From Apostichopus parvimensis (lineage: Eukaryota; Echinodermata; Holothuroidea; Aspidochirotida; Stichopodidae), in NCBI GenBank assembly GCA_000934455.1, contig KN887425.1:1-22398 (forward strand): DNA of 22,398 nt, in the 5' to 3' direction. A program made the position numbers and the translations under genes. This document shows, in pieces, positions 19,492 through 22,398 of the stretch. How positions within the stretch are numbered: the first letter of the stretch is position 1; each line of letters begins with the position of its first letter. Under the pieces are notes generated by a model that was given only the letters and a program-made list of their open reading frames with translations, was not told the origin of the DNA and did no database searches.

Positions 19492-19884
19492 TCATTGGGC
19501 TCCTAGTTTCTTCGACGCTTCAGTAATGGGTTTCGCTCGCCTGACATGTTGCTCCATTTCGTTTTCTAGAGTGTCTCTTAGCAAAATTGTTGTGTTGTTG
19601 TTCCCCTTTTTAAGCTTGTAAGCTTGTACTAATAGGCTAATAAGTGACTGAAAATCCCGCAAGAGTTCTATATTTGAGCCAGTTACGTTTCCTCCCTGCA
19701 CATGCTTCGCAATCATCCAATAGTCTTCATAAACGGTGACTATGCCATACCCGGATGTAAAACATATTAATTGACCTACTTTGCAAAATCTCCTTGGGAG
19801 TGTTCTGTTATGTTTCGGTTCTTTAATTCGGATATAAATCGTAATAGGTGGATGTTGCGCGAGACACACTCGGGCAATAACAGA
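19492..19884 (-). CDS. Candidate terminal coding exon, unknown protein
   Basis: A minus-strand open frame runs from about 19884 to a TGA at 19492-19494. It includes IYIRIKEPKHNRTLPRRF, ICFTSGYGIVTVYEDYWM, NIELLRDFQSLISLLVQAY and a charged end EMEQHVRRAKPITEASKK. The composition is protein-like: amphipathic helical stretches in the second half and a polar C-terminus. I recognise no family. There is no ATG at the front, so it would need an upstream exon. Possible acceptors are ATAATTAG and TTATTGCCCGAG, and both leave the frame in phase 1. A 31-nt segment at 20086-20116 (ATG to a GTAAGTGT donor) also ends in phase 1. A frame of this length can arise by chance in a window this size. Confidence 0.28.
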   Translation of the reverse strand, partial: SVIARVCLAQHPPITIYIRIKEPKHNRTLPRRFCKVGQLICFTSGYGIVTVYEDYWMIAKHVQGGNVTGSNIELLRDFQSLISLLVQAYKLKKGNNNTTILLRDTLENEMEQHVRRAKPITEASKKLGAQ

Positions 19885-20085
19885 GAATGAAACTAATTAT
19901 GTTTAGAGTAGACACTTGTGATTTATATTCTCTCAAATTAAAACAGAACAAGCTATAGCCTCTCCGAGGCTTAAGGCCAATTATCTCAAACATGTAATAA
20001 ATATATATGTAATGCTGGGCTTTTGCTGTTGTTGCTAAATTGAACTGAACGAGATTTGAGCCCATGACTAGGTGAATACACTTAC

Positions 20086-20116
20086 ATTGAAACTCAGCGT
20101 AAGTAATCCATTGCAT
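20086..20116 (-). CDS. Possible short first coding exon for 19492-19884
   Basis: On the minus strand ATG opens MQWITYAEFQ plus one base, then the donor GTAAGTGT. The phase (1) fits the candidate exon to its left, 200 bases away. The start context (ACAGATGC) is fair. There is no other support, and a short ATG-to-donor segment is easy to find by chance. Confidence 0.15.
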
Positions 20117-20816
20117 CTGTTACCGGTATACCATCCCGCGCCCCCTCCCACTCCCACACCTTCCCAAGCATATAACATAAAGTGTTGTCAGTTCTGTATC
20201 GATTCATGTTGGAGTGAAGTGACCATTCCGTTCATTCTCGATGCCTTTTTAATCAAAGTCCCCAGCTTCGTTTCTAGAAATTGTAGATTTCGTCAAGTGG
20301 TTCTGCGCCAATATATTATCACTCGCTCAGTATGAACATATTCGCACAAATAAAGAAAAGATACAGGTAAAATTTGATTTCATTAAGTGGTAATGTATTG
20401 ATCGCCCTCCATTTCCCCTACTTACCTGTACTTCAATACGCTATGATAGTTACTTTTGTGTAGCTACTACGGTTTCGTTCGAAGAATGATTAACTGTTAC
20501 GCAGTGTGGGTCAAACGTTCTATTCAGTGGTACTTTTCTCCCCGTAGAACTCACTATACTATAATGTGCAATATAATCTAAACAAAAAGTTATAGAATAA
20601 TAATGATTGAACTGTTTAACAAAACCATTCTTAGTCCCTTAAAGTTCCTTAATACCTTGTACAACATTGACACAACAGTGTGCACACAAACTAACACCTG
20701 CGTACACGCGAGCACCCCTCCTTCAGTCATGTTCTTCCGGTCACCCTGGGGCACCCCACCATAGATGACCCCTCGAGAGTAGCTACTCAGGAAAACTAAC
20801 GATTACCATGGCAGAT
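20117..20816. other. Non-coding region with a possible minus-strand donor
   Basis: No gene supported. On the minus strand GAAGTACAG|GTAAGTAG near 20428 is a near-perfect 5' splice site whose upstream sequence has stops in the only long frame. If used, it would end a non-coding 5' exon. An ETS-like CTTCCGG is at about 20735. Confidence 0.25.
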
Positions 20817-20830
20817 GTTGCTATGGCAAC
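20817..20830. promoter_or_regulatory. RFX X-box-like palindrome
   Basis: GTTGCTATGGCAAC fits the RFX X-box layout: two GTTGCY half-sites as an inverted repeat around AT. It is symmetric except for one position. X-boxes usually lie a short way upstream of cilia-related genes. An ETS-like site lies 80 bases to the left and a TATAAGAG word 54 bases to the right (plus). The short plus-strand frame starting ACCATGG at 20807 overlaps it and ends after 27 codons. Confidence 0.35.
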
Positions 20831-21082
20831 TGATACAGCTGTATATGGCCCCACTGACAAAAGGAACTACAATATCTTATCCTCCCTATAAGAGCGATGA
20901 GATAATAATATGTCTTGATTTTAAACTATGAAACATATTTCACAATGTTCTTATTTTCAATTTGATTAACAATGCCGAACTTCACCAGTAAGTGGGGCAT
21001 AATATAGATTTCCAAGGTTGAACGTCGTTGAACATTATTGTCGTGTATAGGGCTTAATTGTTTGACCCACACACGTCCAACA

Positions 21083-21429
21083 TATGAACGACAAAGAAAA
21101 GACTGAACGAAGTTTATAAGCGTGGTAATTAACAACTTTTATTTAAGCAAAAACAAAAAGGAGGAAATGATATAATGTCATACTAATTGAATCACGATCT
21201 AATATTCCAAATGCTACACATATAATTTGTATTGAAAATGTGTTACTATTACTTGAAACACTACAAACTTAGCTTACATACAGTTATAGACTTCCATTAC
21301 CTTTCAATGACAATTGGAAGAAGGTTGACCTAATTGGAGTGTTTGGGCCTTTCGCTCTGTACATTACAAATACCTCAGGTGAAAATTAAATTATTTAGTT
21401 GTCGATTATTTAAGGAAACTTTAATCGCC
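21083..21429. repeat. Tandem duplication, copy 1 (372-bp offset)
   Basis: Close match to 21455-21854. The identity is very high near its right part, from TTCCATTACCTTTCAATGAC to ATTTAGTTGTCGATTAT. The two copies are separated by about 25 bases and lie head to tail. Confidence 0.9.
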
Positions 21430-21454
21430 TTTAAACGAAAAATCAAAACAAAAC

Positions 21455-21854
21455 TATGAACGACAGGAAAAGACTGAACGAAGTTTATAAGCGTGGCAAA
21501 TAACAACTTTTATTCTAAGCAAAAACAACATTGTTGTCAAAGGAAACATAGACTACATCAACAAAAAGGAGGAAATGATATAATGTTATACTAATGGGAT
21601 CACGATCTTATATATTCCTTTGGAAGCGATTCCAAATATTTACACATAGACTTTCTATTGAAAATGTATTACTATTAATTGAAACACTACAAACTTAGCT
21701 TACAAACAGTTTAGAGACTTCCATTACCTTTCAATGACAATTGGAAGAAGGTTGACCTAATTGGAGGGTCTGGGCCTTTCGCTCTGTACATTACAAATAC
21801 CTCAGGTGAAAATTAAATTATTTAGTTGTCGATTATCTAAGGAAACATTAACCG
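21455..21854. repeat. Tandem duplication, copy 2
   Basis: Second copy, longer by about 34 bases near 21507-21542 (after AGCAAAAACAA) and by about 20 bases near 21607-21630. On the minus strand both copies hold a 73-nt open stretch between a CACCTGAG and a GGTAATGG, discussed under rejected items. Confidence 0.9.
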
Positions 21855-22398
21855 CTGTATAAATGATAACTTGATACTACAATACATTGCAGAAACAATA
21901 CATTGTTATGACGTTTCCTTTATAGTATAAAGTATATTATTGAACATAAGAAATTTTTCTTTGCATTATAAATACATGGTTGGACCAAAATGTTAGACGA
22001 TCCCTTAAAAGGAGTGAATACTTGCACACAAAGAAACGTCTGATGCGGTTAATCTGACCGAGTTTCGAATGAGGTGTAACAGAAGTGTTAGACACCACCA
22101 TCGATCCCAGAAAATACAGCTTGCTACGGTCGGCAATTAGACACTAGTGTACAGTCAATACATGCAGCTAAGGTCTATACCCACAACACAGTGTACATAG
22201 CAGCGCTAGACATATCAAGTCCAAATAAAGATAACAAGGTATCACGTTTCATTACTGTCTGCATTTTGTAGCGACAAGAAGAAAACTTCACCTTTTTTGA
22301 GAGGGCGACACGTCGTTGGGGCGAGTCTTCAGTGCCTTTAACACCAGAAATAAATAGTTGGACCAATACACAAAAACGATTGACTGGCATTAAAAATA
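21855..22398. other. Non-coding to window end
   Basis: No gene or repeat recognised. The minus-strand frame at 22175-22390 (71 codons) runs close to the window end, has no domain and no splice context that can be judged. Confidence 0.3.

Noticed and set aside
21301-21373. 73-nt minus-strand open segment (starting VFVMYRAKG), duplicated at 21728-21800, between CACCTGAG and GGTAATGG
   Set aside because: It is open in one frame in both copies, but the acceptor is a poor GAG, the exon is not phase-symmetric (0 in, 1 out), and similarity does not stop at its borders.

Overview
The window looks like AT-rich, repeat-dense, gene-poor DNA from a metazoan nuclear genome. There are no operons, ribosome binding sites or long bacterial-type reading frames. 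Instead there are decayed non-LTR retrotransposons, a tRNA-derived SINE, a large fold-back DNA element, tandem duplications and a few short open segments bounded by GT..AG-type splice signals. Recurrent TAGGCCTA-type words and a fold-back element resembling the sea urchin TU class point to a marine invertebrate, perhaps an echinoderm. That is an inference from style, not proof.

Layout, left half. Positions 1-692 are a copy of a block that recurs at 14755-17180. Positions 694-1400 and 2310-3066 are a diverged direct duplication, and each copy holds a possible 42-nt coding micro-exon on the minus strand (816-857 and 2429-2470). A degraded LINE 3' fragment lies at about 3752-4195 on the plus strand. 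A second direct duplication (4381-4721 and 6099-6417) sits in non-coding sequence. Two possible minus-strand first coding exons follow, at 8856-8916 (SAM-like start MAWKITFKEWGLEEF) and 9605-9680. Both end in phase 1 at a GTAAG donor.

Layout, middle. Positions 11410-14522 form one mobile element of about 3.1 kb. Its ends match as long inverted arms built of a roughly 20-bp minisatellite, and it is flanked by the 8-bp direct repeat AGTACGTG. No transposase is recognisable inside.

Layout, right half. Positions 14755-17180 are the second copy of the 1-692 block. They contain about 1.6 kb of a CR1/jockey-like LINE (minus strand, frameshifted), which the first copy largely lacks, and a tRNA-derived SINE with a tetranucleotide tail (minus strand), for which the first copy is the empty site. 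The rest is mostly non-coding. It holds one possible minus-strand terminal coding exon (19492-19884), an RFX X-box-like palindrome (20817-20830) and a 372-bp-offset tandem duplication (21083-21854).

How it fits together. The best gene hypothesis is one minus-strand gene that starts at 8856-8916 (or 9605-9680) and continues leftward through the micro-exons near 2.4 and 0.8 kb. The splice phases agree, since all are phase 1 and the micro-exons are symmetric 1-1. This rests on sequence signals alone. Most of the window is best read as intron or intergenic DNA shaped by transposons.
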